A stretch of DNA of 64,000 nt, from the NCBI GenBank assembly GCA_002699585.1, contig PABP01000005.1, positions 1-64,000 on the forward strand. The letters run 5' to 3'. The stretch comes from Anaerolineaceae bacterium. Its GTDB lineage: Bacteria; Chloroflexota; Anaerolineae; Aggregatilineales; Phototrophicaceae. Made by a program: the position numbers and the translations under genes. This document shows positions 1 through 7,086 of this stretch, piece by piece; positions within the stretch are counted from its first letter, which is position 1; each line of letters starts with the position of its first letter. The notes under the pieces were generated by a model that was not told the DNA's origin, ran no database searches, and saw only the letters and a list, made by a program, of their open reading frames with translations.

Positions 1-466
1 AACCAGGTTCACGGTTGGATTCACGCCGGTAGCGATTTGTGAGCCACCTTCGGTCCAGACGTAGCTGACAATGGTGCCATCGCCATCTGAACTACCACTG
101 CCATCCAACTCGATGGATTCGCTGCCGCTGCCGTCGCTGTCTTGTACCGTTTGGTCGGCACCAGCGTTGGCGACAGGATTCTGATTGGACAGCGCATTCA
201 CAGTGACGACCACCGTATCGGTGGCTGTCTCATTGTCGTTGTCGGTAACGGTCAGGGTGATGGTGTGGGTACCGACAGCCAGGTTCACGGTTGGATTCAC
301 GCCGGTAGCGATTTGTGAGCCACCTTCGGTCCAGACGTAGCTGACAATGGTGCCATCGCCATCTGAACTCCCACTGCCGTCCAATATGACCGACTCGTTG
401 CCGCTGTCGTCGCTGTCTTGTACCGTCTGGTCGGCCCCGGCATTGGCGATGGGAGCCTGGGTGGAG
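1..466. repeat. Tandem 276-bp PKD-coding repeat
   Basis: The sequence at 5-95 recurs identically at 281-371, an offset of 276 bp or 92 codons. Identity falls only in the part that encodes the segment around the DSDGSGSE motif. At least one full unit and parts of its neighbours are visible; the array continues beyond the left edge. The very high nucleotide identity implies recent duplication or gene conversion. Confidence 0.85.
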
Positions 467-738
467 GTGCCACCGCCACTGAAGAGGTCGTAAACCTGTC
501 CATTGGCATCTTTAGCGTAGAGTTTGCCACCCAGTACATACAATTTGACGACGCCGGTTGCTGCTGCGGGAGCCGTGGACTGTTCATCCAGAACCAGCCC
601 ATCCCCCAGCATGGTATCCATATCGGTAACGGCGTCCTTCAAAGCTTGTAACGGGAGCTTCACATCATTGGCGTCGATCGTTTCTCCATCGACAATGCCA
701 CTCAGATCGACTCCGCTGGAATCAAAATAGGTTGCCAT
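1..738 (-). CDS. PKD-repeat surface protein, N-terminal part (cut by window edge)
   Basis: The reading frame opens at the ATG at 738 and runs without a stop past position 1, so only the first 246 residues are visible. The start is supported by AAAGGA about nine bases upstream. Residues 1-95 form a non-repetitive head (begins MATYFDSSGVDLSG). Then come near-identical units of 92 residues containing ANAGADQTVQDSD, LDGSGSSDGDGTI, YVWTEGG and GTHTITLTVTDNDN, which are the landmarks of PKD beta-sandwich domains. There is no signal peptide at this start. PKD domains usually serve as extracellular spacers or carbohydrate/protein-binding modules; the missing C-terminal part would decide the function. 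The absence of an export signal suggests either a non-classical route or a phage/tailocin-like structural protein, since phage fibre-type proteins also often start with a short head before Ig-like repeats. Confidence 0.8.
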   Translation of the reverse strand, partial: MATYFDSSGVDLSGIVDGETIDANDVKLPLQALKDAVTDMDTMLGDGLVLDEQSTAPAAATGVVKLYVLGGKLYAKDANGQVYDLFSGGGTSTQAPIANAGADQTVQDSDDSGNESVILDGSGSSDGDGTIVSYVWTEGGSQIATGVNPTVNLAVGTHTITLTVTDNDNETATDTVVVTVNALSNQNPVANAGADQTVQDSDGSGSESIELDGSGSSDGDGTIVSYVWTEGGSQIATGVNPTVNLV

Positions 739-1215
739 GTTTATCTATCCTTTGTTTTCTCTTTCTTAGTTTTTGTCTTTATCTTTTATCTTTAGTACTT
801 CTGTTCTGAATTTCTTGTTCTAAGTTGTTTGTTGTTGTCTGATTGGACGGCTCTATTGAAAAAAGAAGAGGCCTTAATATCAGGGCTTGGTTTCATAGAG
901 AACGAACTTTCGACACATCTCAAAACTCTGTCTGTCATGATCTGTAGCCTGCACCAATTAGTGAGAAGACCTTGTCGGGTATCAAAACTCTGAGTACACT
1001 GAAGTTGGATTTCATTGAGTGCAGAGGCCCGCTCAATGGCGTTTGCACACGCTATTGAGCTGCTTACTTTGGGCCTCTGTCGCTCAGCTTGATATCAAAT
1101 CAGCTTTCCGAATGGAACTTCTCAGATCGGCATTGCCTTAACCTCCACATTGTTTTAACCAAATGCCTTAGATCTCATACTTCCGATCAGATGCTTCGTA
1201 TTCATGTGTGGCATC
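739..1215. other. Intergenic region, no gene seen
   Basis: No convincing coding frame is present between the PKD gene and the next minus-strand gene. The part next to the PKD start (740-830) is a pyrimidine-rich run of loosely repeated TTCT and TTTATC words, which would be an unstructured purine-rich leader in the minus-strand transcript. The only clear structure is the nested hairpin at 1021-1080. Confidence 0.5.
1021..1080. other. Nested inverted repeat (hairpin within a hairpin)
   Basis: Outer arms are agaggccc at 1023-1030 and gggcctct at 1071-1078. Inside them lies a second stem, gctcaatggcgt at 1031-1042 against acgctattgagc at 1049-1060, with one G-T wobble and a six-base loop. A ten-base spacer separates the inner stem from the outer right arm. 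No T-run follows on either strand within a few bases, so an intrinsic terminator is not certain. It could be a folded RNA, a terminator for the minus-strand gene at 1216-1776, or a recombination site of the element. Confidence 0.45.
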
Positions 1216-1776
1216 TTAATTCGTGTCGACATCCACTTTGGAATGGCTAGATATTGGATGGTCCGTTGCTTCCGGATTCGCTTCCAAGTCGCGATCCTCG
1301 AAATCATGTCCCTCGAAATCGTGATCTTCCAGATAACGTTCTTCGCGGTAATGCGCTTCCCGTTGCATATCTTCAAGGATGTCCTGCACCTGGCGATTGA
1401 TTGCTTCACGCATCTCGGCTTCGGACATCTCGCCGGTGGCGCGCTCAAAGGCCTCTTCAGGCTTGTAGCCCATGACCATCAGGGCGACCACCACGAAGAA
1501 GATGACCAGTTCCTCCTGGATCAACTCGACTTCGGGAATGGCCACGACCAGCAAACTGACCATCGCCATGGCGGTAATAACCAACCAACGGCCTTCATGA
1601 AGGGCCTCCATCAGGCGCTGCATGCGATCACTGGTCGCCAAACGAACTGTTTGGCTGTAGGCAGTGCGGATGTTGTCGAGGCGTGAGGTATCAGTCGATG
1701 CATTGGTTTCTGTTATGTCAGCGTCTGGCTCATTGGCGCTTGGCTTGTTGGCATTGGTTGTGCTCGAGTCTGGCAT
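1216..1776 (-). CDS. Two-helix membrane protein with long charged tail, function unknown
   Basis: I place the start at the ATG at 1776 (MPDSSTTNANKPS) rather than at an upstream ATG because AAGGAG sits ten bases before it; the product is then 186 residues. The first 55 residues are polar and Asn/Thr/Asp-rich. Two hydrophobic stretches follow (around WLVITAMAMVSLLVVAIP and ELVIFFVVVALMVMGY), separated by a short acidic turn, so a helical hairpin in the membrane is likely. The tail is strongly charged and contains a Glu/Arg-rich coiled-coil-like stretch and a repeated His-Asp-Phe-Glu motif. I do not recognise a family. It stands alone, next to the repeat-rich region of the island. Confidence 0.6.
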   Translation of the reverse strand: MPDSSTTNANKPSANEPDADITETNASTDTSRLDNIRTAYSQTVRLATSDRMQRLMEALHEGRWLVITAMAMVSLLVVAIPEVELIQEELVIFFVVVALMVMGYKPEEAFERATGEMSEAEMREAINRQVQDILEDMQREAHYREERYLEDHDFEGHDFEDRDLEANPEATDHPISSHSKVDVDTN

Positions 1777-2055
1777 GTGACCTTTTCTCCTTTCTCTTGG
1801 TATGCACCTTGTGGTGCGCTCTTTCAATTCGTTCGATGGATCCCTCCTCCGCTAACTGAATACGACCCATAGCAAAAAACGGATAAGTCAAGATGGGTAA
1901 GTAAGTTGAACAAATGAGTTGCCTTTCTTTTCGGATTGAGGGTGTGCAATCAATTCACCTGTATTTAGAGCCGCTCATCCCTAGAGCACTTGCATTCAGA
2001 GAGATCTGGCGAGACCGATATGCTGGGTACACACAGCACCCTGAGTAATAAATCT

Positions 2056-2145
2056 AGTTCTATGAACCTTAGTTCCATAAAATTTAGTTCTAAAAACTTT
2101 CGTTCCAAGAAGTCTCATTCGATCAAGCTGAATTCCAGAACGCTT
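2056..2145. repeat. Six degenerate 15-bp tandem units
   Basis: Six consecutive 15-mers (2056, 2071, 2086, 2101, 2116, 2131) share the pattern nRTTCyAnnAAnyTt. Because 15 is a multiple of three, both strands read as five-residue repeats here. The same period and a related TCyA core occur at the 5' end of the regulator gene at 3299-4012. Confidence 0.7.
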
Positions 2146-2300
2146 TGCCCTATCCGATGTGGTTGCTCTATACCGATTGACCATCTGGTTAACTTTCAAC
2201 CTCATGATTTCGACCCAACGGATCTCAATCCAAACGACAGCAACGGCGATACGACCCAGCCATAGTGATGCATGCTAGATGGCCCGGGGGGACTTCCTCT

Positions 2301-2562
2301 GGAAGACTCAAGAAGATCCAGATTGAAAGACTCAAGCTGATAGTCTCAAGTAAAAACTCACAGAAGAGATTCACGGAAAGACACTTACCCTAAGACGCTT
2401 ACATACAGATGCTTAACAAAAACACACGCTCAGAAGAAGTCCCCATAATAGGGACGCACACATAAGGCATCCCCCTAGAATACGATTCACCAAAGGCTTG
2501 ATTCCTCAGACTTGATTGCTCAGATCTGATTTCTCAAGAACAGGTTGCAAGAACAGGCTGCA
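2301..2562. repeat. Drifting 13-15-bp repeats
   Basis: GACTCAAG occurs at 2305 and 2329 and as GTCTCAAG near 2343, followed by further variants every 13-15 bases. At 2495, 2509 and 2523 there are three exact-length 14-mers (GGCTTGATTCCTCA, GACTTGATTGCTCA, GATCTGATTTCTCA). These are followed directly by two 13-mers at 2537 and 2550 (AGAACAGGTTGCA, AGAACAGGCTGCA). No spacers separate the units, so this is not a CRISPR array. Confidence 0.65.
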
Positions 2563-3075
2563 TCAGCGTCGATCATCGCGTAGTTGGTTTGGATACCGCC
2601 CCCATTGCCTGAGTTTGGCAGCGCCTTTTGATCGAGTTGCTTCGATTGGTTTTCTTCAATTAATCTTCGTCGACTAATCTTCGTCAACCGAATGACATCA
2701 TCAGATCACATCGTTCGTTTGGGCGATGTGACGCTTGAACCTGTTTTGCTATGAACCTGTGTCGCGCATGCGGCTATGGCTTTTCATCCCATACCGAATG
2801 ACAACGCGCTTTGGTGATTGTTAAGGTGCACAGGTGGCCTGGATCTGTCTGGAAAGGTCGTGATCTAGGAGATCGCAAGCTATTCCATATAGAGCCTTAC
2901 CCCTTATGCCTTTTCGAAGGCCATCTGAGTTGAACCCATGATGTCGCGTGCTCATCAGGCTTGACTCACTCGCGTTTGATTCATCATCATTTGACCTGTT
3001 GATCTCAGAGTAGCACGAATGTTCTCATTTGGGTGGAACATTTGTTCGAACATTTGTTCCTTTTTTTGATGAGCC

Positions 3076-3306
3076 CTAACGTGAGTCCGTTTGACTGCCC
3101 ACTTCCACCAGGTGGATGCTGCGGGCCATGCCCGGTTCGCGCTGGATACGTTCCTGCATTTCAAGAAGGTCCAGATAGCGGGAGACGGTTGAGAGCGCGA
3201 TATAGCAGCCTTCGGCGATTTCGCGTTGGCTGGGCGAGACGCCTTTTCGTGTTATATAGTCAGCGATGAAGGTATAGATCGTGTCGAGCGTTTCTGGATT
3301 AGCCAT
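3076..3306 (-). CDS. Small LexA-type winged-helix DNA-binding protein
   Basis: The start at 3306 (MANPETLDTI) is preferred over an in-frame ATG 44 codons upstream because CAGGAG lies ten bases before it. The 76-residue product is almost entirely a LexA-like N-terminal winged helix: LDTIYTFIADYITRKGVSPS, then a helix-turn-helix around QREIAEGCYIALSTVSRYLDLLE, then a wing. The LexA peptidase part (Ser-Lys dyad domain) is absent, so it cannot self-cleave. It overlaps the end of the preceding gene by eight bases, so the two are translationally coupled and probably act together as regulators of the island. Confidence 0.75.
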   Translation of the reverse strand: MANPETLDTIYTFIADYITRKGVSPSQREIAEGCYIALSTVSRYLDLLEMQERIQREPGMARSIHLVEVGSQTDSR

Positions 3307-4012
3307 ATGCCACACGCTCCTGGCGTGAGGAGAATTCAGCGTAGTCCCATTGCGTTGATCTAACGCCAGGAAACCCCATGCCAGTGGGTGGATTCTCAAA
3401 GGATTCATATGCCAGAAACTGCTTCGCCTCTTTAGCAAGCATCTGCCGGATGGTGGTATCCGGATGGTGGAGTTGTATGTTGCCTCGACGACTGCCCTGT
3501 CTGTGGATGTGGCCCATAGTTTCTAGTTGCTGTAAGTGGATTTGCAGCATGGAACGCGACAGACTTGTTGCAGTCGCGATTTCATCTACTGTCGGTACCA
3601 GGTCATATATGCGCCGATAGATCATGAGATAGGCATAGATCGCTTCCAGCGGATGAGAGGATGTCTGTGGTGTAGGTCGCCAGCCAAAACGCGAGCGCAG
3701 CAAGCGCCCCTGGCTTTCTAAGAGATGGAGACCTTTATGGACCTGCTCAGGTGACAAATCCGTGACAGCGCTCATCTCGACATAAGTAGGTGGATAACCC
3801 CAGTGATCCAGAAAGATGCAGAAGGCCGCCATCACCGATTCGCTTAGCACGGTCCGCAAATGAAGCCCGTGATCCAGCGTTGTGGCTGCACCTGCTGACT
3901 CATGGCTAGCATGCTGATGGGTTTGTAAATCAGTAGCTCGATTGGACTGGAATGTGTTCGATCCGATAAGGTTGGATTGGACGAAATTAGACTTGATGAT
4001 ATTGGATTTCAT
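3299..4012 (-). CDS. Regulator with two LexA-type winged-helix domains and a repeat-derived N-terminus
   Basis: The 237-residue product begins with five copies of a five-residue repeat of the form x-Ser-Asn-x-x (KSNII, KSNFV, QSNLI, GSNTF, QSNRA), encoded by 15-bp DNA repeats. Two winged-helix segments follow. One is at about residues 60-112 (VMAAFCIFLDHWGYPPTYVE ... LLESQGRLLR) and one at about 122-180 (LEAIYAYLMIYRRIYDLVPT ... LETMGHIHR). Both resemble the LexA DNA-binding fold with its conserved helix before the turn. A basic tail ends the protein. No effector or peptidase domain is visible. The downstream gene overlaps its end, which gives three related DNA-binding domains from one operon. 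Confidence 0.7.
   Translation of the reverse strand: MKSNIIKSNFVQSNLIGSNTFQSNRATDLQTHQHASHESAGAATTLDHGLHLRTVLSESVMAAFCIFLDHWGYPPTYVEMSAVTDLSPEQVHKGLHLLESQGRLLRSRFGWRPTPQTSSHPLEAIYAYLMIYRRIYDLVPTVDEIATATSLSRSMLQIHLQQLETMGHIHRQGSRRGNIQLHHPDTTIRQMLAKEAKQFLAYESFENPPTGMGFPGVRSTQWDYAEFSSRQERVAYG
3938..4012. repeat. Five 15-bp units coding the start of the regulator
   Basis: Read on the minus strand from the start codon, five successive 15-mers share the pattern with AATCCAA or AAGTCTAAT at a fixed phase. They give the x-Ser-Asn-x-x peptide repeats. The period equals that of the array at 2056-2145. Confidence 0.65.
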
Positions 4013-4094
4013 TGCGTGTTTCGCTCCTTTTCAATGTAAAATTCAGTGCAAATATTAAATAACGCAATAGGTGTAGACGTTCAGGCGATAGGTA

Positions 4095-4408
4095 ATGAAC
4101 GACTTCCTTAACACGCTGGGGTGCGTTAGGATTTTGTTACACCAGGAGCACAGGGTAACACGAAACAGAACAAATAGTCTATTAATTTTTGGTTATAACG
4201 ACGTGTCGTTTGTGTTGTTGAGAGATATCGTACAGAGATTGAGAGCTACTGATGGATTTGCCCGTGTCTGCATACAGGAGGACATGGATTTGTTGAAGAA
4301 ATCTCCTCAGACAACGGTCTTCATGTTTGGGTTACTTACAAGGATAAAGGCTATGAGGCCGTTCGAGATGCTCTCACAACTGACTGGAGTAACAGCCAAA
4401 CTGTGAGA
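4095..4408 (+). pseudogene. Possible decayed gene fragment
   Basis: A 103-codon frame opens at 4095 (MNDFLN) with the same first 15 bases, save one, as the XRE gene at 6211, after which similarity stops. A second frame in the same strand from about 4251 to the TAG at 4406-4408 has better-looking protein sequence (GGHGFVEEISSDNGLHVWVTYKDKGYEAVR region) but begins right after a stop and has no start codon. This pattern suggests a frameshifted remnant rather than an intact gene. The rest of the 4013-4541 gap shows nothing else I can support. Confidence 0.25.
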
Positions 4409-4541
4409 TAGGTTCAGGGTCCGAAATTGCACAAACGGCAGATGTATGGACAAAGTAATCTTGATCTTCTGCGAATTCGCTTATGTTACAAACCCTGAGT
4501 AGCATGAAATTCGCACCAGAGCCAATGGGAGCAGATCGTTG

Positions 4542-5201
4542 CTAATCACGGAGATGGATAAAGCCATCTACCAAAGCGCGTTGGATGAGGTGTTCGTTGG
4601 TCTTGGCATCGAATCGCTGACGCAGTTTCTCACGCACCCAGTAGACTCTGCGCTTGCCAATGCGCAACCGCGCGCTAATCTGCCCAACATGCTCGCCCTG
4701 AGATAGCAGTTGCAGCACCTGACGCGCTTCTGCATCCAGCGACTTGCTTGCATAGGGCGATTGCATCGTCACCAGATATTCAGCGCTGGCTGTGGGTGAG
4801 AGATAGGGACGGTTTCGTCTCATGGCCAGTACGGCACAATACAAATGGGTTTCGAGCCTATCCAGTTTGCAGAGCACGCCATCAATCCCATCGGCGAGCC
4901 ATTCGTGAATGCGGGATCCACTGACCCGAACATGCATCAGCACCAATTTGGCATGCGGAGCCACAGCCTTGAGCTGCTTGACCTGCAGTGAAATGTCGCT
5001 CTCCGGATCAAGCTGGTCGCCAAAGAAGATCATATCTGGCTGATGTTGCTTTGTGAGCTTCAACAGAGTGTGAAAATCGCCAGCAGTCCCCAGCAGCTGA
5101 CACTCTGGATAGGCATTCAGCATGGCACACGCACCAATCAGCAGCAAATCTGACGTATCCGCAAGTAAAATGTGAGAGGGATTCACAGACAGGTGTTTCA
5201 T
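4542..5201 (-). CDS. LuxR-family response-regulator-like protein
   Basis: The 219-residue product has a receiver-like N-terminal domain (about 10-125) and a C-terminal LuxR/NarL helix-turn-helix (about 150-215, with LSQGEHVGQISARLRIGKRR). Asp62 in IFFGDQLDP sits where the phospho-acceptor of a receiver domain would be, four residues before a Pro as usual. The acidic pocket near the N-terminus is reduced to ADTSD, and a Lys at the usual switch position is not obvious, so phosphorylation is uncertain. Start at 5201 has AGGA nine bases upstream. It is the downstream member of a same-strand pair with the related gene at 5334-5981. No histidine kinase is nearby. Confidence 0.8.
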   Translation of the reverse strand: MKHLSVNPSHILLADTSDLLLIGACAMLNAYPECQLLGTAGDFHTLLKLTKQHQPDMIFFGDQLDPESDISLQVKQLKAVAPHAKLVLMHVRVSGSRIHEWLADGIDGVLCKLDRLETHLYCAVLAMRRNRPYLSPTASAEYLVTMQSPYASKSLDAEARQVLQLLSQGEHVGQISARLRIGKRRVYWVREKLRQRFDAKTNEHLIQRALVDGFIHLRD

Positions 5202-5333
5202 TTTCGCTTTCCTGAACTCGGATTATTGGTGATGCTATTCAGCTTAGTGCTTTTCAGCACACACCAATGTCCGAATCAGGAGAAGCCGCCTGGGAAAATG
5301 CGACAATATCCAGGGCAAAATCTGTCATTACTG

Positions 5334-5981
5334 TCAGTCAAATTCATGAATCTGGTTGGACTTCAGAAGGCCTTTTCTGAAGGCTGCCTCTACCACCTGT
5401 TCGTTGGTACGCACAGCCAGATAACGTCGCAGCTTCGTCCGGATACGATACACGGTCCGGTCAACGACGCCGACCCGCGCGCCAATCTCCTGCACCGTGT
5501 AGCCTCTGGCCAGCAATTGCAACACTTCCATATCGGTCCGATTGAGCTGCCCATCTGCCGGTCGATCATAGGGTAGGGCTGATGCCTGTGGTGAGAGGAA
5601 AATATGGCCTTCAGCCACGGCCCTGATCCCAGCGACTAAGGTGTCTTCCAAACGATCTTCTTTGTAAATAAAACCCCACACACCCCACTTGATCAGGCGT
5701 TGAATGTAGTACTCACTCAAGTGATCGCTCAAAACAATGATCCGAAGCGACGGTGCAAGCTGTTGAAGCGCATCAATAGCCATCTTAGGTGACAAATAAT
5801 CAGGAAGCGCATCGTCAAGCAACAGCACATTCGCTTGATGCTCTTTTAGATAGTGTTCGCCTTCATGAATCGTGCTGCAGGCGTAAACGACGTCAATCGA
5901 TTGCGTTGCTTGGATGAGCATATGGATACCACTGCGAACCAGATCATTGGCGGCAACAACGACTAGTTTGACGGCGTGCAT
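5334..5981 (-). CDS. LuxR-family response-regulator-like protein
   Basis: The start at 5981 (MHAVKLVVVAANDLVRSG) is chosen because AGGAAGG lies eight bases upstream and the longer frame would add an implausible hydrophobic leader encoded by repeats. The product is 215 residues: receiver domain (1-120, with Asp56 in LLLDDALP) and a NarL-type helix-turn-helix (about 145-205, with LLARGYTVQEIGARVGVVDR). It resembles its neighbour at 4542-5201 in length and layout, so the two are probably paralogues that arose by duplication and diverged. The acidic pair expected near the N-terminus is Asn-Asp, which may weaken metal binding. Confidence 0.8.
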   Translation of the reverse strand: MHAVKLVVVAANDLVRSGIHMLIQATQSIDVVYACSTIHEGEHYLKEHQANVLLLDDALPDYLSPKMAIDALQQLAPSLRIIVLSDHLSEYYIQRLIKWGVWGFIYKEDRLEDTLVAGIRAVAEGHIFLSPQASALPYDRPADGQLNRTDMEVLQLLARGYTVQEIGARVGVVDRTVYRIRTKLRRYLAVRTNEQVVEAAFRKGLLKSNQIHEFD

Positions 5982-6054
5982 AGCGAGAACCTTCCTGATC
6001 GGCTGGGGGTGCGCTTCAAAAACACACAGACTCCAAATTCGACTATACTGTTGA

Positions 6055-6082
6055 CCAGAAAAACAAAACCAGAAAAACAAAA
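6055..6082. repeat. Exact 14-bp tandem duplication
   Basis: CCAGAAAAACAAAA occurs twice without a gap at 6055-6068 and 6069-6082, in the leader of the regulator gene at 5334-5981. It is an exact copy, so the duplication is recent. Confidence 0.9.
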
Positions 6083-6161
6083 CGGCAATAGAGCCAGAAA
6101 ATAGCATAAAAATCGCAGTAATAAACATAACGATTCAAATTACTTCTTAATTATATTGAAA

Positions 6162-6192
6162 TTGGCAATCATGTCAAAGAATTTGCTATAAT
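6162..6192 (+). promoter_or_regulatory. Likely promoter of the XRE gene pair
   Basis: TTGGCA at 6162-6167 and TATAAT at 6187-6192 with a TG two bases before the latter (extended -10) fit a housekeeping promoter with a long 19-base spacer. The ribosome site AGGTG at 6201-6205 and the ATG at 6211 follow at once, so the leader would be very short. Confidence 0.5.
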
Positions 6193-6210
6193 AAATAATG
6201 AGGTGTGGTC

Positions 6211-6648
6211 ATGAACGACTTCCTGAACTTATCTGAGCAATTGAACATTCTGTTTGAAGCCGTCAGACATCCGGAGGGACGCCCCTTTACCCTGCAGGAA
6301 GTCAGCGATGCAGTTGATGTCAGCCTGCCAGCCCTGAGCCAGCTCCGCAACGGTAAGATTAAGAACCCTCAGCTGCACACCCTGCGCGAGATCTGTCGCT
6401 TCTTTAGTGTTCCATTGCGCTACTTCGAAACCAAAACGGTCGAGGAATGTTACGCTATTCTGGCAGGCAAGCAGGAAGATGAAGGTTCATCCATCAACGA
6501 AATTGCTTTTCGAGCCATAAGGCTTTCACCGAAGGCACAGCAAGACATCCTCACCATTATTCGATGGGTGCAGGCTGCTGAAGAGCAACGGAAAAATGGC
6601 AAAGATGTACCGCCCCTACCCAGTCTTGAGCGCTATGACGAAGAGTAA
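6211..6648 (+). CDS. XRE-family transcriptional regulator
   Basis: The start at the ATG at 6211 is set by AGGTG five bases upstream; a GTG two codons earlier is less likely. The 145-residue product has a helix-turn-helix of the XRE/Cro type at about 20-75 (FTLQEVSDAVDVSLPALSQL, then NPQLHTLREICRFFSVPLRY). A C-terminal helical part follows (SINEIAFRAIRLSPKAQQDILTII). That layout is common in repressors that partner ImmA/IrrE metallopeptidases in integrative elements. It is followed after nine bases by a second XRE gene of the same layout. Confidence 0.8.
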   Translation: MNDFLNLSEQLNILFEAVRHPEGRPFTLQEVSDAVDVSLPALSQLRNGKIKNPQLHTLREICRFFSVPLRYFETKTVEECYAILAGKQEDEGSSINEIAFRAIRLSPKAQQDILTIIRWVQAAEEQRKNGKDVPPLPSLERYDEE

Positions 6649-6657
6649 GGCGGCAGA

Positions 6658-7065
6658 ATGGCGATTCGAATCGATGAACAAATCAGAATTTTGATGGAAT
6701 ATGGCGAAGGCGCTCATGGTAAAGATGCTCATGGCAAAGACGATGGCGACAAAAAGCCAACCCTCCGCCAACTCGCCGCACAGATAGGCATCAGTGATCA
6801 AGCCTTAAAGAATCTGCTGGATGGCAAATCAGCGAATCCACGCCTGAAGACGCTGCTGGCACTGACTCGCTACTATCAGATCAGCCTGGATTACTTCTCT
6901 TGCCAGGATGAAGAAGCCTGCAAACACTATTTCTATCGCAATCCCCCCGTAACCCATCCGTTGATTGCCGAAATTAATATGGAATCCGCTGCCCTGTCAG
7001 CTAAAGGCCAGCGCAACGTTCTGGCTATCATGACATGGATGCTCGCTGGCCATCCCATGGGTTGA
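6658..7065 (+). CDS. XRE-family transcriptional regulator
   Basis: The 135-residue product is a paralogue in layout of the gene just upstream: helix-turn-helix at about 35-85 (PTLRQLAAQIGISDQALKNL, then NPRLKTLLALTRYYQISLDY) and a short helical C-terminus ending in LSAKGQRNVLAIMTWML. Residues 18-27 are a tandem AHGKD-AHGKD repeat from a 15-bp DNA duplication, absent from the upstream paralogue. AAGGCGG just before the ATG serves as ribosome site. The gene lies nine bases after the preceding one and converges with the PAP2-like gene. Confidence 0.8.
   Translation: MAIRIDEQIRILMEYGEGAHGKDAHGKDDGDKKPTLRQLAAQIGISDQALKNLLDGKSANPRLKTLLALTRYYQISLDYFSCQDEEACKHYFYRNPPVTHPLIAEINMESAALSAKGQRNVLAIMTWMLAGHPMG
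6712..6741. repeat. 15-bp tandem duplication inside a regulator gene
   Basis: GCTCATGGTAAAGAT (6712-6726) is followed directly by GCTCATGGCAAAGAC (6727-6741), two mismatches in 15. The reading frame is kept and five residues are added. Confidence 0.85.
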
Positions 7066-7086
7066 CTGCTTTCTATCCCACGTTTA

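Larger units (their letters stand above)
1777..3075. other. Gene-poor, repeat-rich region of the island
   Basis: About 1.3 kb holds no gene I would defend. A 91-codon frame on the plus strand at 1990-2265 exists only because a 15-bp repeat keeps the frame open; its residues are low-complexity (Ser, Lys, Asn) and it lacks a good ribosome site. Most of 2050-2700 consists of degenerate short repeats of about 13-15 bp whose consensus drifts along the region. The stretch 2700-3030 shows no repeats and no start-supported frame. Confidence 0.5.

Noticed and set aside
1204-1686. 160-codon plus-strand frame
   Set aside because: Antisense of the membrane protein at 1216-1776, whose start has a good ribosome site.
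1990-2265. 91-codon frame with Ser/Lys/Asn repeats
   Set aside because: Open only because of the 15-bp repeat; TTG start without ribosome site and no protein-like C-terminus. Recorded as repeat instead.
2495-2562. Possible CRISPR-like array
   Set aside because: Units are directly tandem with no spacers, too short, and no cas genes are near.
4240-4260. In-frame TGA before TGG-ATT-TGC-CCG as another selenocysteine codon
   Set aside because: Upstream sequence in that frame is not protein-like and soon meets a TAA; no hairpin or redox motif fits.
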